A DNA stretch of 20,580 bases from UMGS1663 sp963558185. GTDB lineage: Bacteria; Bacillota; Clostridia; TANB77; CAG-508. Within the stretch, counting starts at the first letter, position 1; each line of letters starts with the position of its first letter. Below are positions 8,008 through 13,515 of the stretch, in pieces. Location: NCBI GenBank assembly GCA_963558185.1, contig CAUWFE010000027.1:1-20580 (forward strand), written 5' to 3'. The position numbers were made by a program, and so were the translations under genes. Below the pieces are notes generated by a model. The model was not told the DNA's origin and did not search any database. It worked only from the letters and a program-made list of their open reading frames with translations.

Positions 8008-8449
8008 CTGCCAATCCTCCTTGAAGTAATTTTTCTAATTCAAGGATACAGTATTGTGCATCTATTTCATAGAAATTATTGTCTGCAAAATCTAAAATTA
8101 AATTTATAATATATTCATTACTATAATTTTCAATGTTATTAATTATTTTTCCTATATCTTTTTTGTTATAAGTTAGTAAAGAAATACAAATATTATTTAA
8201 TTTATCTTTATCATTAAATATAGCAATTTCTATCTCTTCTAATAATTCCTCAAATAACTCTAATGTATTATTTAACTCTTCTTTTTCTGTATAATTATTT
8301 GTTGATAATCTAAGCCATTCTATAAAGTAAAAATCTTCTATAAATTCATCGTATTCTTCTACAATCTTTTCTATTTTATACTGTAAAATATTTAATCTTG
8401 CAATTTTATTTATCTCATTAATTAAACTATTAAATTTTTCTTTTTCCAT
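7988..8449 (-). CDS. Acidic helical protein of element A
   Basis: 153 aa from the ATG at 8449, preferred over an upstream in-frame TTG because GGAGG ends five bases before it. The protein is strongly acidic and apparently all alpha-helical, with repeats of hydrophobic and Glu residues (for example ELFEELLEEIEIAIF). No cysteine pair, signal or membrane segment is seen. I do not recognise a family. It is the first gene of the early operon of the element, preceded immediately by a terminator-like hairpin. Small acidic first genes in phage-like islands are often regulators, anti-repressors or DNA mimics, but nothing here proves that. Confidence 0.6.
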   Translation of the reverse strand: MEKEKFNSLINEINKIARLNILQYKIEKIVEEYDEFIEDFYFIEWLRLSTNNYTEKEELNNTLELFEELLEEIEIAIFNDKDKLNNICISLLTYNKKDIGKIINNIENYSNEYIINLILDFADNNFYEIDAQYCILELEKLLQGGLADDKTRM

Positions 8450-8459
8450 AAAAACCTCC

Positions 8460-8487
8460 AAAAAAATAACTTCAGCGATTGCTGAAG
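8460..8487 (-). terminator. Terminator abutting a Shine-Dalgarno, attenuator-like
   Basis: The minus strand has CTTCAGC-AATC-GCTGAAG (stem 8487-8481 and 8476-8470), then TTA and a run of seven T, and directly after the run comes GGAGG (8459-8455) of the next gene. It is either the terminator of a lost upstream gene or a transcription attenuator in the leader of the element A operon. Confidence 0.7.
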
Positions 8488-8522
8488 CCCTTGATTTTTC
8501 AATATTAAATTACATTATTTTA

Positions 8523-8543
8523 TACCCTTTATTTACCCTTTAT
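8523..8543. repeat. Integrase arm-type repeat, right end
   Basis: An exact 21-bp copy of 3448-3468, again two 11-bp units of TACCCTTTATT. It lies 131 bases inside the right core, in the same orientation as the left copy. A TATAAA box overlaps its edge on the minus strand, so integrase binding could also influence the early operon. Confidence 0.6.
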
Positions 8544-8550
8544 GAAATAA

Positions 8551-8590
8551 ATTTTAATGCTTTTTAACGGTTTTTAATGGTCTTAAATGG
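8551..8590. repeat. Four tandem 10-bp repeats near the right core
   Basis: Consecutive units ATTTTAATGC, TTTTTAACGG, TTTTTAATGG and TCTTAAATGG lie one helical turn apart between the arm site and the tRNA terminator. Helically phased repeats beside an attachment site suggest binding sites for an excisionase or accessory DNA-bending protein. This is inference. Confidence 0.5.
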
Positions 8591-8604
8591 ATTTTTCCAA
8601 GTAA

Positions 8605-8637
8605 TAAAAAATCCTCTGTAATGTGCTTTAACAGAGG
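8605..8637 (-). terminator. Terminator behind the tRNA-fMet half
   Basis: The minus strand has CCTCTGT, an 11-base loop, ACAGAGG, then ATTTTTTATT. The stem begins eight bases past the CCA end of the tRNA fragment. The element thus carried a complete tRNA tail with its own terminator, to restore a working tRNA unit on integration. Confidence 0.8.
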
Positions 8638-8645
8638 CATTTCAG

Positions 8646-8690
8646 TGGTTGCGGGGGTAAGACTCGAACTTACGACCTTCGGGTTATGAG
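8646..8690 (-). pseudogene. 3' half of initiator tRNA-Met (CAT)
   Basis: Read on the minus strand from 8690: CTCATAA anticodon loop with CAT anticodon, CCCGAAGGTC stem and variable region, a five-pair T arm GTAAG-TTCGAGT-CTTAC, then acceptor strand CCCCGCA, discriminator A and encoded CCA. The acceptor CCCCGCAACCA and the CCC-stem after the anticodon are those of bacterial initiator tRNA. The 5' half is absent: bases from 8691 do not pair with this half. This is therefore an attachment-site fragment, not a functional tRNA. Confidence 0.88.
8675..8690 (-). repeat. Attachment core, right copy
   Basis: Same 16 bp as 3369-3384, here as part of the tRNA-fMet 3' half. The distance between the two copies is 5,306 bp, of which 2,396 is the IS. 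The tRNA tail lies inside the element, the arrangement expected when the element supplies the new 3' end. Confidence 0.75.
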
Positions 8691-8906
8691 TTGTAAATTT
8701 TTGGTAATTGTAAAATTGTGAAATTTGATGTTTTTGTTGATTTTATGCTAGTTTCAAAGATTTATAAAATTTGAACATTTGTGTATTTTGTGGACAATTT
8801 TTGAGGATTTCTTCCCCAACTTTTCCCCAATTTGTTATATACATTTGTTCGTATAAAAATTTAATATTAATGGGAAACCTAAAATTTATTTAGGAGGTTT
8901 TCAGTT
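8691..8906. other. Left end of a second element, no gene
   Basis: No coding sequence on either strand. The region begins at the tRNA core and contains two 11-bp repeats at 8811-8832 resembling the arm sites of element A in layout. I read it as the end of a neighbouring element that lost its integrase. A weak promoter for tnpV is likely near 8845-8870 but has no clear -35. Confidence 0.45.
8811..8832. repeat. 11-bp tandem repeat, arm-like, element B
   Basis: CTTCCCCAACT followed by TTTCCCCAATT gives two units of 11 bp, the same period as the arm sites of element A but a different sequence. They lie 120 bases from the core at 8690. They would be bound by a different integrase, whose gene is not in the window. 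Confidence 0.45.
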
Positions 8907-9263
8907 ATGAATAATAAAATTACTTATCGTAAAGAAGGAGATTATTTTATACCTAATTTGTCTTTACCTATACAACCTAAAAAGCAAATTGGAAAATATG
9001 GTAGATTAAGATTAAATTACTTAAAAGATTTTAATAAAGGTCTATATACTGAATTACTTATAGGTGGTACTTTAAAGCAACATTTATTAGATATAGATGA
9101 ATGTGCTAATGAAAGAATACATGTACTTATAAAACAATTTGCTGAATCTGAAAATGTTAATGAATACTTAAAAGAACATCATCAGATGGAATGGGTTCAG
9201 TCTATGAATAATATAAAAAATAGAGCTGAAGAAATTGTATTAAATGAGATTATATATGTATAG
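8907..9263 (+). CDS. tnpV: TnpV-like transposon-encoded protein
   Basis: 118 aa. AGGAGG at 8892-8897 lies nine bases before the ATG. It has the TnpV layout seen in Tn4451-like and related clostridial elements: an N-terminal strand ending in PNLSLP, then GKYGRLRLNYLKDF, a middle DIDECANERIHVLIKQFAE helix, and the strongly conserved end MEWVQSMNNIKNRAEEIVLNEIIYV. TnpV is a small cytosolic protein of mobile elements with no proven function. It is not a recombinase. It is followed after six bases by a ribosome site for the next small gene, so the two form an operon. Its presence marks the region right of 8691 as mobile. Confidence 0.85.
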   Translation: MNNKITYRKEGDYFIPNLSLPIQPKKQIGKYGRLRLNYLKDFNKGLYTELLIGGTLKQHLLDIDECANERIHVLIKQFAESENVNEYLKEHHQMEWVQSMNNIKNRAEEIVLNEIIYV

Positions 9264-9275
9264 GAGGATATGAAA

Positions 9276-9572
9276 ATGGTTAATTTTAGAGAAGTAAATG
9301 AAAATGATATTTTAAAAGAATGGTTAGATTATAGAGAACAGGAGGTTTTTGGTAGTCTTACTGAAGAAGATAAAAAACATCATATTTATTTTGATGAGAT
9401 TGTTGAGAATATTTTAAAGAATGTACCTAAACAAAGTCAAAAATATGTTAAGAAACAATTGGATAAGCTTGATGAAAATTTTATGGATTATTTGTGTTAT
9501 TGGAATGAGAAGTATTATAGGAATGGTTTTGTGGATGGCTCTCAACTAGTTATGGGATGTTTTGATGAATAG
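9276..9572 (+). CDS. Small acidic protein downstream of tnpV
   Basis: 98 aa. I chose the ATG at 9276, eight bases after AGGAGG (9262-9267); an ATG at 9270 is only two bases away from it. The protein is acidic and aromatic-rich, with helices such as FDEIVENILKNVPKQSQKYVKKQLDKLDENFMDYLCYWNEKYYRNGFVDG (shown in part). I do not recognise the family. It shares a transcript with tnpV and ends at a hairpin terminator. No membrane segment or HTH is visible. A structural or regulatory partner of the mobile element is possible but unproven. Confidence 0.65.
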   Translation: MVNFREVNENDILKEWLDYREQEVFGSLTEEDKKHHIYFDEIVENILKNVPKQSQKYVKKQLDKLDENFMDYLCYWNEKYYRNGFVDGSQLVMGCFDE

Positions 9573-9574
9573 TT

Positions 9575-9599
9575 AAAGGCGAGATTAGTTCTCGCCTTT
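9575..9599 (+). terminator. Hairpin terminator of the tnpV operon
   Basis: A perfect 10-bp stem, AAAGGCGAGA and TCTCGCCTTT, with a 5-base loop, begins three bases after the stop. The following T-tract is weak (GCTTTAAATT), so it may act mainly by its strong stem. Confidence 0.7.
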
Positions 9600-9730
9600 G
9601 CTTTAAATTACATTCTTTGAAGTTTTTTCAAGTTTCAGAAAGATACAAATTTAACACAAAATCAAAGATTGTATTAAATCTATTAATTTTTTATATTTAT
9701 GAATATTTTATAATTAAATACTAATATAAG
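9600..9730. other. Intergenic, nothing recognised
   Basis: AT-rich spacer between convergent units. No open frame, repeat or stable hairpin was found outside the neighbouring terminators. Confidence 0.4.
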
Positions 9731-9796
9731 AAAAATAGAGCCACGCTCTATGAACATAGCTCCGCAAAAGATTTCTCTTTTTCTCTATAATATATA
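9731..9796 (-). ncRNA. Candidate structured RNA 3' of the Abi_2 gene
   Basis: Directly after the Abi_2 stop, the minus strand has a 6-bp hairpin closed by a GAAA tetraloop (AAAAGA-GAAA-TCTTTT, 9781-9766). A G-rich linker, GCGGAGCTATGTTC, follows, then a 7-bp hairpin ATAGAGC-GTG-GCTCTAT with T5 (9751-9731), which is a good intrinsic terminator. The linker can pair alternatively with the 5' arm of the terminator (CTAT-GTTC-ATAG) or with its 3' arm (GAGC with GCTC). A conserved RNA class, the abiF motif, is known beside abiF-type genes and acts as an RNA antitoxin there. Whether this is a member is inference; at minimum it is the terminator of the Abi_2 gene. Confidence 0.45.
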
Positions 9797-10747
9797 TTAT
9801 ATGTTATTATTATACCAATTGTCAATAATTTTATTCAAAAAATTTAGATTCGTCTGTACAGGTTGATTTGTATTATAATAATCTATGTGATGTTCTATTC
9901 TATCTTTTAACTCATGTAATATTTTAGCTTGATATTTCAAAATCCCTTCACTAGTAACTATATTTTTATTTAAATATAATAATGTTACTATTTGCTTTAT
10001 ACGAGTATTAGACAATTTATTATCCCTTATCTTTTTAGAAATTCCCGTTTTAGCAACTTCATTAAGTACTCTATAACTTGCAGTATATCTTGATGTATTT
10101 GCTTTTAGATCATTAATTATGCAGTTGTTGTGTGCACAGGCATTTCTTAATTCTCTAACATCCATTAACATATATGACTCATCAATCATTTTTCTATCTT
10201 GCAATTTATCAGCAACAAACCTGTAAAATTTAATAAGTCTTCCAAAAGGAATTATTTCTACAAACACCCAAATAGGATATTCTCCATCATACTTTGTTAC
10301 CAAATCACCACAATATGTTCCACTTTTATTTTTCTCTAATTCTTTTTCTAAATAATCATATTCATTTTTATTCTTTAAATCTTGGATGTATTCTTCTACT
10401 ATAGTATATCCATCTTTAGATGTATTTTCTATTTTTGATAATAATTTAACTTTAGCATAGTGTTCTAAATCTAAGACTATGTTTAACATAGTTTTTCTAA
10501 TTCTCATATCAATTATAGATAAGTCCACTAACATCTTAAAATCTAAATCAATATATTTACCAATATTCTCTCCTTTTTCATACTTAGGAAAATTTTTTCT
10601 ATACGATACTAGCTTAAAATAATTGTTGTTTTCTTCTAAATATTTTTGAGCATTTTCTTTATTTATTAGTTCAAATTTAACGCCTTTTAACTCAAGATGT
10701 CCTACAAGTTCAGAAGGTGTTAACATTGGTTTTGATTCTTTATACAT
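9797..10747 (-). CDS. abiF: Abi_2 family HEPN abortive-infection protein (AbiD/AbiF)
   Basis: 316 aa, typical of the family. The N-terminus LTPSELVGHLELKGV matches the Abi_2 opening, and residues 69-100 (DFKMLVDLSIIDMRIRKTMLNIVLDLEHYAK) are the conserved helix pair. The HEPN ribonuclease motif is R201-N-A-C-A-H206, with N207 and N208. HEPN proteins of this type cut RNA, and lactococcal AbiD/AbiF stop phage growth; AbiF-type proteins are held in check by an adjacent structured RNA and have been proposed as ancestors of Cas13. AGGTG lies just before the ATG at 10747. It has its own promoter (10782-10810) and a structured RNA directly downstream, so it looks like a self-contained toxin-RNA unit at the end of the defence cluster. 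abiD would be an equally fair name. Confidence 0.82.
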   Translation of the reverse strand: MYKESKPMLTPSELVGHLELKGVKFELINKENAQKYLEENNNYFKLVSYRKNFPKYEKGENIGKYIDLDFKMLVDLSIIDMRIRKTMLNIVLDLEHYAKVKLLSKIENTSKDGYTIVEEYIQDLKNKNEYDYLEKELEKNKSGTYCGDLVTKYDGEYPIWVFVEIIPFGRLIKFYRFVADKLQDRKMIDESYMLMDVRELRNACAHNNCIINDLKANTSRYTASYRVLNEVAKTGISKKIRDNKLSNTRIKQIVTLLYLNKNIVTSEGILKYQAKILHELKDRIEHHIDYYNTNQPVQTNLNFLNKIIDNWYNNNI

Positions 10748-10781
10748 ATTTGCACCTACTTTTTAGTTTATTAATATATTT

Positions 10782-10810
10782 ATTATACAACTATTCTTTA
10801 ATAATTCCAA
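10782..10810 (-). promoter_or_regulatory. Sigma-A promoter of the Abi_2 gene
   Basis: On the minus strand, TTGGAA (10810-10805), a 17-base spacer and a perfect TATAAT (10787-10782), in the 88-base gap behind the HEPN gene. The predicted start gives a leader of about 30 bases. This supports transcription of the Abi_2 gene apart from the operon before it. Confidence 0.65.
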
Positions 10811-10835
10811 ACCTTTTTATCCATTTTCCTATCAA

Positions 10836-12101
10836 TTATTTATATAGCACGCTTATATCTCTAGGATAAATTTTCCATTTTCCATTATTTTTATCTGGGA
10901 CAGCTAAAACTTCTCTTTCTCCTTCATATACCATTGCAAATTTCATTATATCCTTAATGATTTTATCCTCTTTTTGGATTTTTACTTCAAGTTCTATAAC
11001 TTTCATACATATTGATTGGTCTATAATACTAATTAGTTCAAAATCTAATAAAATATTTTTCTCAAATAGCTCTCTACATCTTTTAGGTTTATATCCTGCT
11101 CTTTCTTCATAGTTAAATATTATTTCAAATCTTTTAGCTAATTCTCCATAGTTTTTTGATTTCCATATTTCTAGTGCTTCTACAAATTTATAAATAAAAT
11201 TATAGTGAATATATTCTTCTTTCTTACCCGTTTTAGGTATATCTTTACCTATAACAATTTCTTTACTCTTCCAATTATTAATTATCTTTCTTGTACTATC
11301 AGTTTCTTGAAGTCTTTTTAAACTTTCCCTTAATGATGGTGGATTTGCTTTCTTTATGTATTTTTCTTTTCTTATATTTTCTGTATTTTTATTTTTTATC
11401 CATTCTGAAATAGCTAATAACATTACAATGCATTTACCCGCAACAAATTTATTTCCATAATTTAGGTCTCTTCCGTGCAGGATACCATTTCTATACGGCA
11501 TTGTTATTATTTCTTCATTTGTCTTCTTCCTAGGTAAATTATATATGTCTTTGATTTTCTTTAATCCTCTATCACATTCAACTAAACAATCCCAACAGTC
11601 TAAATCTACTCCTTCTGTGAAGAATCCTTTATTTTTTGTAAAATCATTTATCACTCCATCTGCAATAGTTAGAAATAAAGTAACAGCTGAATAATACTTT
11701 TCATTTTCATAGTCTTCAAATGCTTCATCAATTATATTAGCTCTTTTTCTAAATTCATTAGTGGAATATTGGATAAATCTTTTGCTATTCTTAGAATTTT
11801 TTATGTAATAATTTGCAATAAGCTCTTCTGCCTTTTCAATACCATTGTTTTCAAATATTTGATTAGCATTTTTCATAAATTCTACATTTATCAAAGAATA
11901 TGCAATCCACCCATAATCAGAAAAGTTATTATTATATTCTTCCATGGTCATTATTAAATCTTCCATGCTACTCTTGATTCTATCTAACTCTTTTCTTTGT
12001 TCCTTTGGCATTAGTAAATTAAGAAATTGCATAGCATTAATTTGCTCATATTGTAATTTTAATGATGGATAGTCTTCTAATATTTCTTTAATATCTCTCA
12101 T
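10836..12101 (-). CDS. HEPN-motif protein of unknown family
   Basis: 421 aa from the ATG at 12101, with GGAG five bases upstream. Residues 125-240 form a helical bundle ending in MPYRNGILHGRDLNYGNKF. R204-N-G-I-L-H209 is the R-x4-H signature of HEPN ribonucleases, preceded by the usual long helix ENEKYYSAVTLFLTIADGVIN. Residues 290-345 (a KFVEALEIWKSKNYGELAKRFEIIF helix) and a beta-rich C-terminus (REVLAVPDKNNGKWKIYPRD) could be a sensor or target-binding part. No signal or membrane segment. It begins nine bases after rnlB, so it is co-transcribed with the RnlAB pair. I cannot name a family. A cluster-specific RNase or a partner of RnlAB are both possible. Confidence 0.7.
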   Translation of the reverse strand: MRDIKEILEDYPSLKLQYEQINAMQFLNLLMPKEQRKELDRIKSSMEDLIMTMEEYNNNFSDYGWIAYSLINVEFMKNANQIFENNGIEKAEELIANYYIKNSKNSKRFIQYSTNEFRKRANIIDEAFEDYENEKYYSAVTLFLTIADGVINDFTKNKGFFTEGVDLDCWDCLVECDRGLKKIKDIYNLPRKKTNEEIITMPYRNGILHGRDLNYGNKFVAGKCIVMLLAISEWIKNKNTENIRKEKYIKKANPPSLRESLKRLQETDSTRKIINNWKSKEIVIGKDIPKTGKKEEYIHYNFIYKFVEALEIWKSKNYGELAKRFEIIFNYEERAGYKPKRCRELFEKNILLDFELISIIDQSICMKVIELEVKIQKEDKIIKDIMKFAMVYEGEREVLAVPDKNNGKWKIYPRDISVLYK

Positions 12102-12110
12102 TTAGTCTCC

Positions 12111-12467
12111 TTATTTTTGCATAATGAACTCAATCTCTTTTTTACTAAGGGAACTTGAATATAATAGTTCATTATGATTTCTTAAATATTCTTCAATTTT
12201 TATTTTTATCTTTTCTGAAACTTCTCTTGGATTTATTATAAAACTCCTACATCTCTTATTTTTATCAAATTTTAACAAAATATATCTATTAAATGTAAAT
12301 CCATTCCTTAAAAATAAATCTACAAGAACTGTTTTAGTTTGACTATTTTTATTATTTATGTCTTCAATTATTTCATCCTGAAGAAAATATAAATCTTCTG
12401 TTGTATTTAAAAATACAACATTTTCATTAGCATCTTCTTCAAATGTAAATATTTCATATTCTCTCAT
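12111..12467 (-). CDS. rnlB: RnlB-like antitoxin
   Basis: 118 aa (E. coli RnlB is 123 aa). I chose the ATG at 12467 with GGAG six bases upstream; a longer frame to 12521 overlaps rnlA and lacks a ribosome site. Residues 45-60 (VLVDLFLRNGFTFNRYILL) and 90-117 (IEEYLRNHNELLYSSSLSKKEIEFIM) align by eye with E. coli RnlB (DL...NG...NR, then RNH-x-E-x-L-x-x-S-x-LS). RnlB binds and silences the RnlA RNase. In E. coli RnlB is unstable and disappears when phage T4 shuts off host genes, which frees RnlA. It sits ten bases after rnlA in the usual toxin-antitoxin order. Confidence 0.88.
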   Translation of the reverse strand: MREYEIFTFEEDANENVVFLNTTEDLYFLQDEIIEDINNKNSQTKTVLVDLFLRNGFTFNRYILLKFDKNKRCRSFIINPREVSEKIKIKIEEYLRNHNELLYSSSLSKKEIEFIMQK

Positions 12468-12477
12468 TCTAATCTCC

Positions 12478-13515
12478 TTATTTTTTACTAAAAAATATAA
12501 TATATGAACTTTCAATCTCACTTAATATTTCATCTGCTAAATCTCTGGCTTCACTTATTTTTTCAATTATTCTCATTTGAGATGGGTCTACCGTACTATG
12601 TAAATAAACATTTCTTTTATCACTATAAATTGTATATAATTTATTTAAAGAATCTTTTTCATCTTGTGTCAAATTGTTATCTAAATCTATCTCACTAGGG
12701 TTTCCTTGATTCCTATAAAACATAGAAAAACTTTGTTTCTTCTTAATTTTATAATTAAAGCTTTTACTTAAAACTTTCTTTAAGTATCCTTCTAGAGCTT
12801 TAAAAACACCTGTAATATGTCCTGTATAATCTTCACTATAATCACTTTGTTCTAATAAAGTAATTGAGCCTGAGATTGATTTTAATATAGCTTCATCTAA
12901 ATATGTATAAGAATTTTTTAATATATCTTTCATTTTATCTCTAATTTTATCAGTTGGCATATTAACATTTACTAATGCCTTATTTATATCTATTATTTCA
13001 TCAATAGATATATCAGTTATCTCTGTTAAGATATTAACAATTATTCCAAAAGTCACTAATGGTTTAGCTTGAATCATTGCTTTGTTTTTATTTTCATAAT
13101 ATGTAAATGTTACTATATCTCCATTATATCCTTTAAATCTAATTATATTTTCATTTCTTGTATAGGTTATTAAACCACAATATTCATCATCAATCTTATT
13201 TAGTAAATAGTCTACCATAATCTTGTCAAATTTAAAAACACTCTGTGTTCCTTTTATGTCTGCATTCTGAGTTTTTTTAGTTATAAATTCTATTAACTTA
13301 TTTGCATAATCTGGATTTTTTGCAGGAATAATTTTTACACTGCTTTTCTTAATCCAAATATCTATTCTACATTCTTGATTATTTATATAAAATTTACATG
13401 CCCTTTTGTTTCCCTTTAATTCAGAATAAGAATACATATTAAAACTATTATCCACTTTTTTATATGATTCAATAAGTGGTTTTATATCTTTTTCATTTAT
13501 ACATATTTCTGCCAT
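12478..13515 (-). CDS. rnlA: RnlA-like toxin, RNase LS
   Basis: 345 aa (E. coli RnlA is 357 aa). The N-terminal two thirds are two repeated beta-alpha domains (residues about 1-85 and 95-175). The C-terminal domain (200-345) is a HEPN bundle with the active motif R301-N-V-Y-L-H306, in the same place and spacing as R318/H323 of E. coli RnlA. RnlA is an endoribonuclease that degrades phage and host mRNA when RnlB is lost, an anti-T4 defence. The start is an ATG at 13515 with AGGGGG upstream, 23 bases inside the preceding TPR-CSD gene, so translation is coupled to that gene. This is a complete toxin gene with no lesion. Confidence 0.88.
   Translation of the reverse strand: MAEICINEKDIKPLIESYKKVDNSFNMYSYSELKGNKRACKFYINNQECRIDIWIKKSSVKIIPAKNPDYANKLIEFITKKTQNADIKGTQSVFKFDKIMVDYLLNKIDDEYCGLITYTRNENIIRFKGYNGDIVTFTYYENKNKAMIQAKPLVTFGIIVNILTEITDISIDEIIDINKALVNVNMPTDKIRDKMKDILKNSYTYLDEAILKSISGSITLLEQSDYSEDYTGHITGVFKALEGYLKKVLSKSFNYKIKKKQSFSMFYRNQGNPSEIDLDNNLTQDEKDSLNKLYTIYSDKRNVYLHSTVDPSQMRIIEKISEARDLADEILSEIESSYIIFFSKK

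Larger units (their letters stand above)
3369..8690 (-). mobile_element. Decayed integrative element A (tRNA-fMet type)
   Basis: The region lies between two exact 16-bp copies of an initiator tRNA-Met core (3369-3384 and 8675-8690) and carries the same 21-bp arm-type repeat near each end. All genes run on the minus strand toward a tyrosine integrase beside the left core, as in tRNA-targeting phages and phage satellites. Contents in transcription order: acidic protein, RinA/ArpU-like regulator, DUF3789 protein, replication-type HTH protein, a truncated regulator, an IS21-family insertion, and an integrase stump. No capsid, terminase or lysis genes remain. I infer a cryptic prophage or satellite that lost its middle through the IS. 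With only half an integrase it should not excise without help. Confidence 0.75.

Noticed and set aside
8646..8690. A complete tRNA-Met gene
   Set aside because: Only the anticodon loop to CCA is present. Sequence 5' of the anticodon on the minus strand (8691 onward) cannot form the D arm or the acceptor 5' strand.
9731..9796. CRISPR-like repeats beside the HEPN gene, given the proposed AbiF to Cas13 link
   Set aside because: No repeat-spacer pattern exists here or anywhere in the window; the structures are single hairpins.
12478..12521. Long form of RnlB starting inside rnlA
   Set aside because: The extension MRLKVHILYFLVKNKEIR is an out-of-frame reading of the rnlA end and has no ribosome site, whereas the ATG at 12467 has one.
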